A DNA stretch of 64,000 nucleotides from SIG603 sp963621245 (lineage in GTDB: Bacteria > Bacillota > Clostridia > Oscillospirales > Acutalibacteraceae), in NCBI GenBank assembly GCA_963621245.1, contig CAVFCW010000013.1:1-64000 (forward strand), in the 5' to 3' direction. The notes under the pieces were generated by a model. It had not been told where the DNA came from. It made no database searches and saw only the letters and a program-made list of their open reading frames with translations. Position numbers and translations under genes: made by a program. This document shows positions 9,035-17,471 of this stretch, in pieces (the first letter of the stretch is position 1; the number at the start of each line of letters is the position of its first letter).

Positions 9035-9068
9035 CAAAAAAGAGCCGAACTTTATTTGATTCGGCTCT
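9035..9068 (-). terminator. terminator hairpin in the leader of the CLC gene
   Basis: On the minus strand AGAGCCGAA, 10 bases, TTCGGCTCT, then six T. It lies after the MATE stop (9142) and only 12 bases before the CLC start codon, so it is either the MATE terminator that CLC transcripts must read through or an attenuator. Confidence 0.75.
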
Positions 9069-9090
9069 AAAATATTTCTGATACAATTTA

Positions 9091-9119
9091 ATTATAACAT
9101 TTAGTTTCAGATTAAACAA
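9091..9119 (-). promoter_or_regulatory. promoter of the CLC gene
   Basis: Minus strand TTGTTT, 17 bases, TATAAT. Transcription would start about 15 bases before the terminator-like hairpin, placing that hairpin in the untranslated leader. Confidence 0.65.
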
Positions 9120-9141
9120 TAGATAATATATACTAATTGCA

Positions 9142-10452
9142 TTATTTGAATAATTCTTTGTCTGCTTTATGCTTAAGAATGACTGCGATAATAAATACTA
9201 ATGCCTGAGCGCAAGGCATTGAAAGCCAAACGCCTGTGAGATTAAGAAAATTAGGAAGTATGAACAGCAATAGAAGCGTGCCGACAGATTCTCCGTAAAC
9301 AAGAACATAAGAGAACGTGGTTTTTTCAGACGCATAGAAATATGTTGTTGTGATACGGGAAAAACAGAGAAGCAAAATTGTTGCCAAAAACCAGGGCAGA
9401 TAATAAGTTACTCCGATGTTTGATTCGGCAGAGGCACCGAACAGCACTCCGATTTTACTGCGAAATACAAAAACAATGAGCATACAAACAGCCGTCATTA
9501 TTTCGGCGAAGGTGTAAGCTTTTCGTCTCATAGTGCGAACTCCTTCGGCATCGGATTTTCCGTAACACTCAGAAATGAGCGGCTGACTTCCGTCACCAAC
9601 GCCTTGAATCAAGAAGTATACAATTGAAAGTATGTAATCAATACAGCCGTAAATTGCAACTGCTCCTGAATCGCCGTAAGTAATCAAGAACTTATTCATG
9701 ATTAATAGAGTTAATTGCTGTGAAAAACTCATGCCAAAAGGTGAAAGCGATACTTTGAATATATTACCCCAAAGTCTTAACATTTCACCGACAGAAGAAA
9801 ATCTGATTTTGTATTTTTTCCATATGAAGTAAGCAACAGCGCACAGCATAGTCACTGCTTGACCGATAACAGTGGCGGCGGCTCCGCCTTTCATGCCCCA
9901 TGGGAACACCCACACAAACAGATAGTCAAGTATGATATTGACAACGAAACCGAGTATCATTGAAACCATGGCAAAAGTAGAACCGCCCATGTTTCTTATA
10001 AAGGGTACAAGGCCGGTTGCCATAAGCTGAAAAACAGTGCCGAATACAATAACACGGACATAATCAACCGTCATCGTGTAAATTTCTCCGCTTGCTCCGA
10101 GCAGATGAATTAAAGGTTCGGTAGCAATATACAAAAGTACGGTTAAAACGATACTAACGGCTAACATAAGCAAAGAGGAACTTGTAAAGCACTTTTGCTC
10201 TTCGGTAAATTTCTCCTGAGCCTTAAAAATGGCAAATTGAATTGCGCCTGCAAGTCCCAGTCCTGTTCCGACAGATTGAATAAAAGAGGATACTGGGAAA
10301 CCAAGCGAAACAGCCGCTAAGCCGTTATCGCCCAGGCATTGACCAATAAAAAAGCCGTCCACGATGGTATAAATTCCCGACAAGGCAAATCCCAACACAG
10401 ATGGCACAACAAAAGCTAAAAAGCTTTTATTTTTTTTCACTTCATAAAACAA
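9142..10452 (-). CDS. MATE family efflux protein
   Basis: 436-residue polytopic protein with MATE features: NKSFLAFVVPSVLGFALSGI at the N-terminus and GQCLGDNGLAAVSLGFP in the first loop (VDGFFIGQ precedes it). About 12 membrane segments. Likely exports cationic drugs or metabolites. AAAGG lies upstream of the ATG. It has its own strong promoter at 10476-10504 and is divergent in sequence from the MATE gene at 194-1516, so this is not a recent duplicate. Confidence 0.9.
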   Translation of the reverse strand: MFYEVKKNKSFLAFVVPSVLGFALSGIYTIVDGFFIGQCLGDNGLAAVSLGFPVSSFIQSVGTGLGLAGAIQFAIFKAQEKFTEEQKCFTSSSLLMLAVSIVLTVLLYIATEPLIHLLGASGEIYTMTVDYVRVIVFGTVFQLMATGLVPFIRNMGGSTFAMVSMILGFVVNIILDYLFVWVFPWGMKGGAAATVIGQAVTMLCAVAYFIWKKYKIRFSSVGEMLRLWGNIFKVSLSPFGMSFSQQLTLLIMNKFLITYGDSGAVAIYGCIDYILSIVYFLIQGVGDGSQPLISECYGKSDAEGVRTMRRKAYTFAEIMTAVCMLIVFVFRSKIGVLFGASAESNIGVTYYLPWFLATILLLCFSRITTTYFYASEKTTFSYVLVYGESVGTLLLLFILPNFLNLTGVWLSMPCAQALVFIIAVILKHKADKELFK

Positions 10453-10475
10453 CCTTTCATATAATAGTTGCCTTG

Positions 10476-10504
10476 ATTATATGTTAAAGCTTCAAAAATG
10501 TCAA
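10476..10504 (-). promoter_or_regulatory. consensus sigma-A promoter of the MATE gene
   Basis: Minus strand TTGACA, 17 bases, TATAAT: a perfect consensus pair, about 24 bases before the start codon. Confidence 0.85.
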
Positions 10505-10513
10505 ACGACAGAA

Positions 10514-10549
10514 GAATGGCACAAACCGAAAAATCAGTTTGCGCCATTC
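10514..10549 (-). terminator. terminator of the secreted repeat-protein gene
   Basis: Stem GAATGGC-A-CAAAC / GTTTG-C-GCCATTC with one internal mismatch, 9 bases after the stop at 10558. It overlaps the upstream part of the next promoter. The T run is weak. Confidence 0.6.
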
Positions 10550-10557
10550 GAGTTGGT

Positions 10558-13035
10558 TTATTTACTTACCTTTACTCTTGTTTTGTAGGTTGTCCATTCA
10601 GAATAGTATTTAACTCCGTTAACTGTTTTATAGCTTCTTACTCTCACATAATAATACTTGCCTTTTGTGAGTCCTGTTATCTGTTTGGATACAGTTGAGT
10701 TTTTGGTTATATACAGTTTAGTTGATGACGAGAAGCTGGAATTTAAGCTATACTGAATCTGATAACCGGTTGCTGAAGAATTTTTATTCCAGTAAACCGA
10801 AAGAGATTTGGTTGCTGAATTTGTAACCTTGCTAACAGTGGGAGAGGTTAAGCGATAGATAGTTTTTGTTGTGGAAGATGTCTGATACTGCTTTGAGGAA
10901 TCTGCGACAACAGCGACTACTTTATAAGTGTATTTGCTGCCGTTCTTTGATTTAACGGAAGTATCAAGGTAGGAGAGAGTAGCAGTTGACGAGAATGTCT
11001 TTATTCCTGTGGATCCTCTGTACAAAACATACTTTGTAGCGCCTGTAACCTTGTTCCAAGTAATCTGTATTCCTGTCGATTTGTTTGATACAGTAACAGT
11101 AGGAGCAGACAGTGCTAGCATATTTGTGTAGTTGGTGTTATAAGAATAACCGCAAACAGAGCACTTGCGAAGAGTGTATCCCTTTGCCTTATATGTAGGA
11201 GCAACTACAGTGCTTTTATAAGTATGACTGATTTTTGCTACGGAAACAGTCTTTCTGCTTATCTCTTTTTTACATACCGAGCAGTAAACAACGGAATCAT
11301 AAGAACCGGCTTTAGTGCAAGTAGCCTTGACTTCATTTTCCTTAACGGCAGTAGCGGCTTTGTGTCCAGTTGCCTTTATTGTTTCTCCGCCGATTTTGTT
11401 ACCGCAAAGGGTACAGGTCTTTTCTTCTGTGTGACCGTCCTCAGTGCATGTAGCTGACTTAGCACTCGAGGTAACTTTGTAGTTATGGCCGAGCTTGGCG
11501 ACCTTAACGGTTGTTCGGCTGATTTCTTCGCCGCAAACTGAGCAGTAAACTACAGAATCATAAGATCCGTCTGTCGTACAAGTAGCTTCTATTTTATTTT
11601 CAACAACTGGAGTGCCGGCAGTATGACCTGTGGCTGGAATGGTCTTGCCACCTATGATATCGCCACAAACAGAACAAGTTGAAATTGCCGTTCTTCCGTC
11701 TTTGGTACAAGTTGCGCTCACTTCACCATAAGTTAGCTTATAGCTGTGTCCTAGCTTTGGTGTTGTAACTTTCTCTCGGCTTATTTCCTCGCCACAAGAA
11801 GAACAGTAAACAACAGATTCATAAGAGCCGTCTGTCGTACAGGTTGCTTTAACTTCATTTTCAATAACAGCGGAAGCGGGGGAGTGTACATGAGTAGAAG
11901 TTTTTGTCTCATCACAATAGTCACAAATATAGGTGCCGTTGCTCGACAAAACATACTTGTGTCCCGTTGCCTGACACTGTTCCTTATATGACTTAGTATT
12001 AAGTGTGGGGAAAGTGAAAATTATATTGCCGTTGGTGCTGATTTGACTCGGCACTTCGGTGTGCATGCTGTAAAACGATGATGTGGCCTGAAGCAAGAAC
12101 TTTTCGGAATTTGTACTGTCGTTCCAAGTTGAGTCAACGGGATACCAGTAATCTCCGAGCTTAACATCATTCCATGCGTGAGTACCGCCATTGCCGTAGC
12201 CGACTATTATCGCACAATCGACGTCGAGCAAATTAGCAAGTGCTTTATAGGCTTTTGCGTATCCGTCACACACTACAGAGTGAGTGGAAGAAGCAAAAAC
12301 TTCGCCGGAAGAATGTGCATACTTGTAAGCGTCTCCGCCTATTGATGCGGCACTCGAGTTATAGGTGCAAGTTTCAACAAGATAATCGTTGATGCCCTTT
12401 ACCTTATCATATGTAGTTGCGGACTGAGATCTAATCTTAGATGCTGCGGCAACGATATTTGTGTTATAAGTATCAACCAAATTAGCATAGTTGTCACTTA
12501 TAAGCGTAAAGGTAAAGTTGCATGCCTTAACTCTGACGGTATGAGCACTGGTGCTGATTCCAAAGCTTGCGTTAATGCTAAGTTTGTTAGTCCAGAATGC
12601 CTGAGGATAATCATAGATAAATGAGAAGAATGCATACGAAAAATCGGGTTTAATATCATCCCAAAGAGTATTCGCAGCTGTATTGTAATCATCCTCATAA
12701 GTAGTCGAGTAGGTGATACCGACATTTGCGGGCACAATGCTCAGCTTATTTGTTGTGTATTCTTTAGCCAATCCGTTAGAACCTAAGAAAAAGCTCTTAA
12801 AATTGTCATAAAGAATTTTTTGATTGTCGCTCAAACCGTCACGGTAGGAAGTGTAGTATACTCCGCCGGATGACGCCATAGAAAGCTGGGACGGTTTAAG
12901 ATCGTCAATCGAAATGGTGGTTTCTTTAGTGATTTCTTTCGTTTCGTCAGCAAATGCTACGTTGGCTGTTAAACAAGCTACAAAAGCCATCAACACCAAT
13001 GCACTGCATAGTGACAGCTTATTAATTCGTTTCAA
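10558..13035 (-). CDS. secreted transglutaminase-like protein with Cys-rich repeats and Fn3-like domains
   Basis: 825 residues from a TTG at 13035, chosen because GGAGG lies 8 bases upstream and a signal peptide then begins at residue 1 (KRINK, a hydrophobic core, cut near AFA-DE). A longer GTG start at 13074 has no ribosome site. A transglutaminase-like core has an apparently intact triad: Cys256 in VVCDGYA, His286 in THAWND, Asp301 in PVDSTW. Next are about seven CxxC-bearing repeats (YCSVCGEEISR type) at about residues 370-640, then two fibronectin-III-like units. Extracellular and possibly cell-wall-active; the substrate is unknown. Confidence 0.85.
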   Translation of the reverse strand: MKRINKLSLCSALVLMAFVACLTANVAFADETKEITKETTISIDDLKPSQLSMASSGGVYYTSYRDGLSDNQKILYDNFKSFFLGSNGLAKEYTTNKLSIVPANVGITYSTTYEDDYNTAANTLWDDIKPDFSYAFFSFIYDYPQAFWTNKLSINASFGISTSAHTVRVKACNFTFTLISDNYANLVDTYNTNIVAAASKIRSQSATTYDKVKGINDYLVETCTYNSSAASIGGDAYKYAHSSGEVFASSTHSVVCDGYAKAYKALANLLDVDCAIIVGYGNGGTHAWNDVKLGDYWYPVDSTWNDSTNSEKFLLQATSSFYSMHTEVPSQISTNGNIIFTFPTLNTKSYKEQCQATGHKYVLSSNGTYICDYCDETKTSTHVHSPASAVIENEVKATCTTDGSYESVVYCSSCGEEISREKVTTPKLGHSYKLTYGEVSATCTKDGRTAISTCSVCGDIIGGKTIPATGHTAGTPVVENKIEATCTTDGSYDSVVYCSVCGEEISRTTVKVAKLGHNYKVTSSAKSATCTEDGHTEEKTCTLCGNKIGGETIKATGHKAATAVKENEVKATCTKAGSYDSVVYCSVCKKEISRKTVSVAKISHTYKSTVVAPTYKAKGYTLRKCSVCGYSYNTNYTNMLALSAPTVTVSNKSTGIQITWNKVTGATKYVLYRGSTGIKTFSSTATLSYLDTSVKSKNGSKYTYKVVAVVADSSKQYQTSSTTKTIYRLTSPTVSKVTNSATKSLSVYWNKNSSATGYQIQYSLNSSFSSSTKLYITKNSTVSKQITGLTKGKYYYVRVRSYKTVNGVKYYSEWTTYKTRVKVSK

Positions 13036-13423
13036 GGTAGTTACCTCCGAAATATGTAGTTTGTTCGCCTTCACTTCAATGTTATTTTAAGTCCGGGTTT
13101 TGCTAAATTCAAGAGAAAATAGTTGCATTAAAAAATAAATTTTGTTTACTTTTTTATTTTTAACTTTTGCAAGGACTGTTTTAGTACTTTCTAAAATATG
13201 TAATTAGTTCAAGACAATTTTATCAATACTTTAAATTTGATTAAAAATCCTCACAAAATGTAGTTAGATAAAGCTAACCGAACACTTAAAATAAAGTCTT
13301 TTTGAGAATTTTGTCAAAAAGACTTTGATATTATATACCTGTTCAAGAAAAATTACAAGTGATTTGTTCTAAAATTGTTTTGGTAAAATAAGATAAAAAA
13401 TGCAAAAATCAGACAGAATAAAT
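13036..13423. other. AT-rich intergenic region with one hairpin
   Basis: No gene is visible in these 388 bases. A 13-bp perfect inverted repeat AAAGTCTTTTTGA / TCAAAAAGACTTT at 13293-13326 is followed on the minus strand by ATTTTAA and is probably the terminator of the 5-formyl-THF cyclo-ligase gene, 100 bases after its stop. The part from 13036 to about 13200 should hold the promoter of the secreted protein; I see no perfect -35/-10 pair. Confidence 0.6.
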
Positions 13424-13975
13424 TTACGAAACGACCCTTTTATCTGAAACAATAATGTTTGGTTTTATATCGAATGACTCATTTGGGATAAAATCAACAA
13501 TTTGAGTTTCAAAAGCAACAGCTACCGTGTGGTAATTTTGACAGGCAAGAAATTTATCATAGTATCCGCCGCCATAACCAAGCCTGTCCTTATTCTCGGT
13601 AAAAGCCAACCCCGGCATAAAAACAACTGCTTTTTCTGCCATACCCTTATATATAGTTTCTGAGATTGGTTCAGGTATACCATAAGCACCGATTTTTAAA
13701 TTTTTCTCTCCTTCATATAGGTGAAAGCTCATACTTTTTCCGTTAACAACGGGCAGCCATATATTTTTCTTTTCATTTGTCAGAACAGGGAAAAGGTATC
13801 TTAAATCAACCTCATTGTTTACGGGATAATAGAGAAGTACGTCTTCATAATTATGCGTTAATTTCATTCTGGCTATCGTTTTGCATATTGCTTCCGATTT
13901 TGATTTTACTTCATCCTCGGACATACTTTTTCTGAGAGAGAGCATGTCAGCTCTTAATTTCTTCTTCTCGGACAT
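13424..13975 (-). CDS. 5-formyltetrahydrofolate cyclo-ligase
   Basis: 183 residues, normal length. It converts 5-formyl-THF to 5,10-methenyl-THF with ATP in folate one-carbon metabolism. The ATP-binding signature RLGYGGGYYDKFL is near the C-terminus, and the N-terminal KKKLRADMLSLRKSMS is typical. Cytoplasmic. The gene is divergent from mnmA. Another folate enzyme, formate-THF ligase, is at 34650 but not linked. Confidence 0.93.
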   Translation of the reverse strand: MSEKKKLRADMLSLRKSMSEDEVKSKSEAICKTIARMKLTHNYEDVLLYYPVNNEVDLRYLFPVLTNEKKNIWLPVVNGKSMSFHLYEGEKNLKIGAYGIPEPISETIYKGMAEKAVVFMPGLAFTENKDRLGYGGGYYDKFLACQNYHTVAVAFETQIVDFIPNESFDIKPNIIVSDKRVVS

Positions 13976-13991
13976 GTTTTGCCGTCCTTTG

Positions 13992-14020
13992 TTGCTAAAT
14001 TCTGATTATTATGGTAGTAT
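13992..14020 (+). promoter_or_regulatory. promoter of mnmA
   Basis: TTGCTA, 17 bases, TAGTAT in the divergent gap, about 67 bases before the mnmA start. Confidence 0.55.
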
Positions 14021-14087
14021 ATTCAAGTCAGAACGAACTGGGTTTTGACTACGTTAAGTATATCACCCCAGAGAAAGGTTTTCAATA

Positions 14088-15164
14088 ATGAAAAGAGCAC
14101 TTATAGCGATGAGCGGCGGAGTTGACTCCTCGGTAGCCGCTTATCTTATGATAAAAAACGGTTACGAGTGTATCGGAGCGACAATGAAGCTTTACGATAA
14201 CGATGACGTGGGAGTTTCAAGAAGCAGAACGTGTTGTTCGGCTGATGATATTCAGGACGCACGAGGCGTGGCTTACAAGCTCGGAATACCTTATTATGTA
14301 TTTAATTTCAGAGATGATTTTAATGAAAAGGTTATCAGAAAGTTTGTTGAATCATACGAAAACGGTGCAACGCCAAACCCGTGTATTGACTGCAACAGAT
14401 ATCTGAAATTCGAGCGCATGTACACAAGAGCCAAGGAGATTGACTGCGACTATATCGTTACAGGTCATTATGCGAGAATAGAGGAAAAAGACGGCAGATT
14501 TCTTCTTAAAAAGTCAGTCAACAGAGCAAAAGACCAGAGTTATGTGCTTTATGCCATGACACAAGAGGAGTTGGCTCATACAAAATTCCCACTCGGCGAA
14601 ATTACGGACAAATCAGAGGTAAGAGATTTGGCGGAAAAAGCAGGCCTTGCAAACGCCGAAAAGCCGGACAGTCAAGATATTTGTTTTGTGCCGGACGGAG
14701 ATTATGCGAAGGTTATTGAGCACTTTACGGGCAAAACTTATCCCATAGGTAATTATATCGATACAAAGGGAAATGTTTTGGGTCAGCACAAGGGAATTAT
14801 CCATTACACAATAGGGCAGAGAAGAGGTTTGGGCATAGCTCTCGGCAAGCATATGTATGTATGTGACAAGAACCCTACTGATAACACAGTCACATTGGGA
14901 GACATAAGCGACTTGATGAAAACGGAGGTTAAAGTCGGTTCTTTCAACTGGATTATGTACGAAAAGCCACCGATTACCTTTAAAGCAAAGGCAAAACTAA
15001 GATACAATCAAAAGCAAGAATATTCCTGCACCGTTGAAGTTGATGAAAAAGATATCACAAATGTCCGACTCATTTTGGACGAGCCGCAAAAAGCCGTTGC
15101 AAAGGGACAAGCCGCAGTAATTTATGACGGAGATTATGTTGTCGGAGGCGGAACTATTCTTTAA
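14088..15164 (+). CDS. mnmA: MnmA, tRNA 2-thiouridine(34) synthase
   Basis: 358 residues, normal length. It transfers sulfur to C2 of the wobble uridine of tRNA-Lys, -Glu and -Gln. Visible are the PP-loop SGGVDSSVAAY at residues 9-19, GATMKLY, the first catalytic cysteine in NPCIDCNRYLKF, the tRNA-binding region KDQSYVLY, and the second catalytic cysteine in DSQDICFVP. AGAGAAAGG precedes the ATG. Its own promoter and a bidirectional terminator make it a single-gene unit. Confidence 0.96.
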   Translation: MKRALIAMSGGVDSSVAAYLMIKNGYECIGATMKLYDNDDVGVSRSRTCCSADDIQDARGVAYKLGIPYYVFNFRDDFNEKVIRKFVESYENGATPNPCIDCNRYLKFERMYTRAKEIDCDYIVTGHYARIEEKDGRFLLKKSVNRAKDQSYVLYAMTQEELAHTKFPLGEITDKSEVRDLAEKAGLANAEKPDSQDICFVPDGDYAKVIEHFTGKTYPIGNYIDTKGNVLGQHKGIIHYTIGQRRGLGIALGKHMYVCDKNPTDNTVTLGDISDLMKTEVKVGSFNWIMYEKPPITFKAKAKLRYNQKQEYSCTVEVDEKDITNVRLILDEPQKAVAKGQAAVIYDGDYVVGGGTIL

Positions 15165-15172
15165 TAAAAACA

Positions 15173-15204
15173 AAAGAGCAATCATTTCAACATGATTGCT
15201 CTTT
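15173..15204. terminator. bidirectional terminator
   Basis: AAAGAGCAATCAT / ATGATTGCTCTTT, a perfect 13-bp stem with a 6-base loop between convergent genes. Confidence 0.9.
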
Positions 15205-15220
15205 AAATTATTCTTGTGTT

Positions 15221-15928
15221 TTACGGCAAAAAGCTTTTTGCGAGGTCTCTGTTTCCTGTAACGACTGCAAGAATCATCTTGTACGTTTCCCCGGGATTTC
15301 TTAAAAAGTTGCGCTTGACCATCCTTGCTTGATACAAATCCGGAACATACAGAGTAAACTGCATGAGATCTTCATCTCCGCCCGAAATGTGACATGTGAC
15401 ATTATATCCGTTGTCTGCTTTTTTTATTTCGACTTTATTTTCTTTTTCAATTTTAGCTTCAGCCAACATCTGGGCGGCGGCTTCAAGTGCTTTATCCCTC
15501 ACAGATATAGGCAAAGCCACATCAAGGTTTTCGGCTATTGCTTTACCGGGAGTCTCTATCTTATAATATGTGGCAGAAGAATTGTCTGCATCGGGCACAC
15601 GGCTGATACAGCCCCTTGATTCGAGAGCGGAAATAGCATCGGCTACCTCAAAATAATTCGCTATAGCTTTTTGTTGACAAATATCGATTATATTCTCAGA
15701 AGAGATAGGAGCCTTTACCGAATACAAAATATAGCAAACAAGAATTCTTATATCACTTATATTTCTTAATCCTCCCGGCTCAATACCGCCGGAAAAAGCA
15801 TGGTCAAGCTCATTTCTGTATGTCTCGTTGTTCTCTTCACTGAAATTGTCGGTTTCAGTCTGAAGTGAATTTAAAGAAACATCTGCATCTTTTTCATGAT
15901 TTGTATTTGCAAAATTTTGTTCTGACAT
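15221..15928 (-). CDS. DUF4364 family protein (winged-helix-like)
   Basis: 235 residues from the ATG at 15928, which has GGGAGA upstream; an extension to 16036 is unlikely. Residues 1-60 are a polar, acidic tail unusual for the family. From about residue 62 the pattern IEPGGLRNISDIRILVCYIL then a helix-turn-helix-like stretch (ANYFEVADAISALESRG) matches DUF4364, a clostridial family with a PadR-like winged-helix look. No DNA target is known. Cytoplasmic, single gene, divergent from the VanY-like gene. Confidence 0.75.
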   Translation of the reverse strand: MSEQNFANTNHEKDADVSLNSLQTETDNFSEENNETYRNELDHAFSGGIEPGGLRNISDIRILVCYILYSVKAPISSENIIDICQQKAIANYFEVADAISALESRGCISRVPDADNSSATYYKIETPGKAIAENLDVALPISVRDKALEAAAQMLAEAKIEKENKVEIKKADNGYNVTCHISGGDEDLMQFTLYVPDLYQARMVKRNFLRNPGETYKMILAVVTGNRDLAKSFLP

Positions 15929-16055
15929 CAGCGTTCTCCCAAAATAAGAATACACGGTAAATATGTACGGTGGCAAACTGCACAAAAAGTTGCCGTGTTC
16001 AATATTCAAATTATAACACAAAATTTGAAAAATCAAAACATTTTTTGCCTAAATT

Positions 16056-17063
16056 GTGATAAAATTCATAGTGCAAGATATTTTGGAAGAAGGGATTTGC
16101 ATAAAAAGAAAAAAAGAGTTTGTCGATTTCCGTTGGAAAGAATACAAACCCCGTTACTACAGAAGTATTTCAGAGGTTCCTGATACTCTAAGTATAGACA
16201 AAAACTACGATAAAAACGACTATATATCTTTTGTGAGAAAGCCGAAAAATCCGATTTATTTATCAGAAAAAGCGACAGAAGACCCCAAAGCGATGAAAAT
16301 GTGGGTCAGACTTCGCCGCTCTTCGGGTATATTTCTGATTTTGGTTATAGTGTTTGCAGTAGTTATACTTACGGTAAACTATTACAAAACGAAACAGCAA
16401 GCCGAAATTTCGCAAGCCACCACTGAAGAGCAAAGCTCAGACGGAACCGTGAATCTCGGAAGTGATGAAGCGGTTACTTACGATAAGGAAACAGGTTTGG
16501 CGGTATACTCTAACGACTTTAATTTAAAGGTTATTTCTCCGTCTGAACCCGCAGATGAAACATTTACAGTATCCACCACAAATATTGGCGGAGTAGAGGT
16601 TGACTCACGAATTTCTGATGCGTTAAGTTTGATGTTGTCGGATGCGTCTGAAGACAATGTTTCGTTCAATTTGGTAAGCGGTTATATTTCTTATGAGGAT
16701 CAGCAGAAGCTTTTTGATGATGAAGTTGCAAGGCTTGAAAGGGCAGGTACAAGTCACCTTATGAGCGAGTTTACGGCGGGACTGAATGTTTCAAAGCCGG
16801 GTGAATCTGATGCGCAGACGGGACTCAGTATTGTAGTAAGCGATAAAAAAGATACTTTCACCAAAACATCCCAGTACAACTGGCTTACCAACAATGCTGC
16901 AAATTACGGTTTCATATTCAGATATCCCGAAAATGACAGTGACTACACGGGTCACGAAGCAGATTTAACCGTGCTTAGATATGTCGGAAGGGATAATGCC
17001 ATTAAAATGCGCCAACTTGATATGTGCCTTGAGGAATACATCAATTATATTTACGATAAATAA
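16056..17063 (+). CDS. membrane-anchored VanY-fold protein, predicted inactive
   Basis: Up to 335 residues; the GTG start at 16056 has no good ribosome site and the true start may be a little downstream. A cytoplasmic region of about 88 basic residues precedes one membrane segment (about 90-110), a Ser/Glu linker, and an extracellular D-Ala-D-Ala carboxypeptidase (VanY) domain at about 180-335. The fold signatures are clear (NWLTNNAANYGFIFRYP, LRYVG, CLEEY). However, the zinc ligands of SxHxxGxAxD and ExxH are lost: Ala253, Val260, Asp303 and Val306 occupy those places. Probably a peptidoglycan-binding or regulatory pseudoenzyme. Confidence 0.82.
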   Translation: MIKFIVQDILEEGICIKRKKEFVDFRWKEYKPRYYRSISEVPDTLSIDKNYDKNDYISFVRKPKNPIYLSEKATEDPKAMKMWVRLRRSSGIFLILVIVFAVVILTVNYYKTKQQAEISQATTEEQSSDGTVNLGSDEAVTYDKETGLAVYSNDFNLKVISPSEPADETFTVSTTNIGGVEVDSRISDALSLMLSDASEDNVSFNLVSGYISYEDQQKLFDDEVARLERAGTSHLMSEFTAGLNVSKPGESDAQTGLSIVVSDKKDTFTKTSQYNWLTNNAANYGFIFRYPENDSDYTGHEADLTVLRYVGRDNAIKMRQLDMCLEEYINYIYDK

Positions 17064-17085
17064 TTTTATTTTTATCAAAAAACAC

Positions 17086-17114
17086 TTGCATTTTAGATTT
17101 ATATCTGATATACT
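17086..17114 (+). promoter_or_regulatory. promoter of rpmE
   Basis: TTGCAT, 17 bases, TATACT, about 70 bases before the L31 start codon. Confidence 0.7.
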
Positions 17115-17184
17115 TTTACTGTTGTTTACAAGTTGTGACATTAGTCCGCTTGTTGATACATATTAACCCAAAGAGGTGAAAATC

Positions 17185-17385
17185 ATGAAGGAAAACATCC
17201 ATCCTGATTATCAGGAGACAACAATCACATGTGCCTGCGGTAACGTAATCAACACTCGTTCCACAAAAAAGGACATCAAGGTTGAAATCTGCTCCAAGTG
17301 CCATCCTTTCTTTACAGGTAAGCAGAAGCTGGTAGATACAAGCGGTCGTGTTGATATGTTCAAGAAGCGTTACGGTCTCAACTGA
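17185..17385 (+). CDS. rpmE: 50S ribosomal protein L31, zinc-binding form
   Basis: 66 residues beginning MKENIHPDYQ, a hallmark of L31. The ATG at 17185 follows AGAGGTG by 6 bases. Four cysteines (TCACG and ICSKCHPFFTG) mark the zinc-containing type rather than the zinc-free YkgM-like paralogue. Component of the large subunit near the 5S rRNA/subunit interface. Own promoter and terminator. Confidence 0.96.
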   Translation: MKENIHPDYQETTITCACGNVINTRSTKKDIKVEICSKCHPFFTGKQKLVDTSGRVDMFKKRYGLN

Positions 17386-17416
17386 TTTTAGTTGCAATGT
17401 AACGAAAAATGTTATA

Positions 17417-17446
17417 AAGCCTCTCTGAGATCGGAGAGGCTTTTTT
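17417..17446 (+). terminator. terminator of rpmE
   Basis: AAGCCTCTC / GAGAGGCTT stem, followed by TTTTTT. Confidence 0.92.
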
Positions 17447-17456
17447 CATCATTACA

Positions 17457-17462
17457 TATAAT
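17457..17462 (+). promoter_or_regulatory. -10 box giving a near-leaderless yigZ transcript
   Basis: A perfect TATAAT ends 9 bases before the ATG at 17472. With the usual 6-8 base distance the transcript would begin 1-3 bases before the start codon. The -35 region overlaps the rpmE terminator and is poor. No ribosome site is present. Confidence 0.5.
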
Positions 17463-17471
17463 TTAAAATTT

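Noticed and set aside
9024..9119. N-terminal extension of the CLC protein by 32 residues
   Set aside because: It would translate through the hairpin/T-run and promoter; the ATG at 9023 has a GAGG site and a normal start.
9023..9141. Fluoride (crcB) riboswitch before the CLC gene
   Set aside because: The leader is too short and lacks the conserved GGNGATGG and CTGATG elements.
13036..13074. Longer GTG start for the secreted repeat protein
   Set aside because: No Shine-Dalgarno sequence and it would bury the signal peptide; the TTG at 13035 has GGAGG 8 bases upstream.
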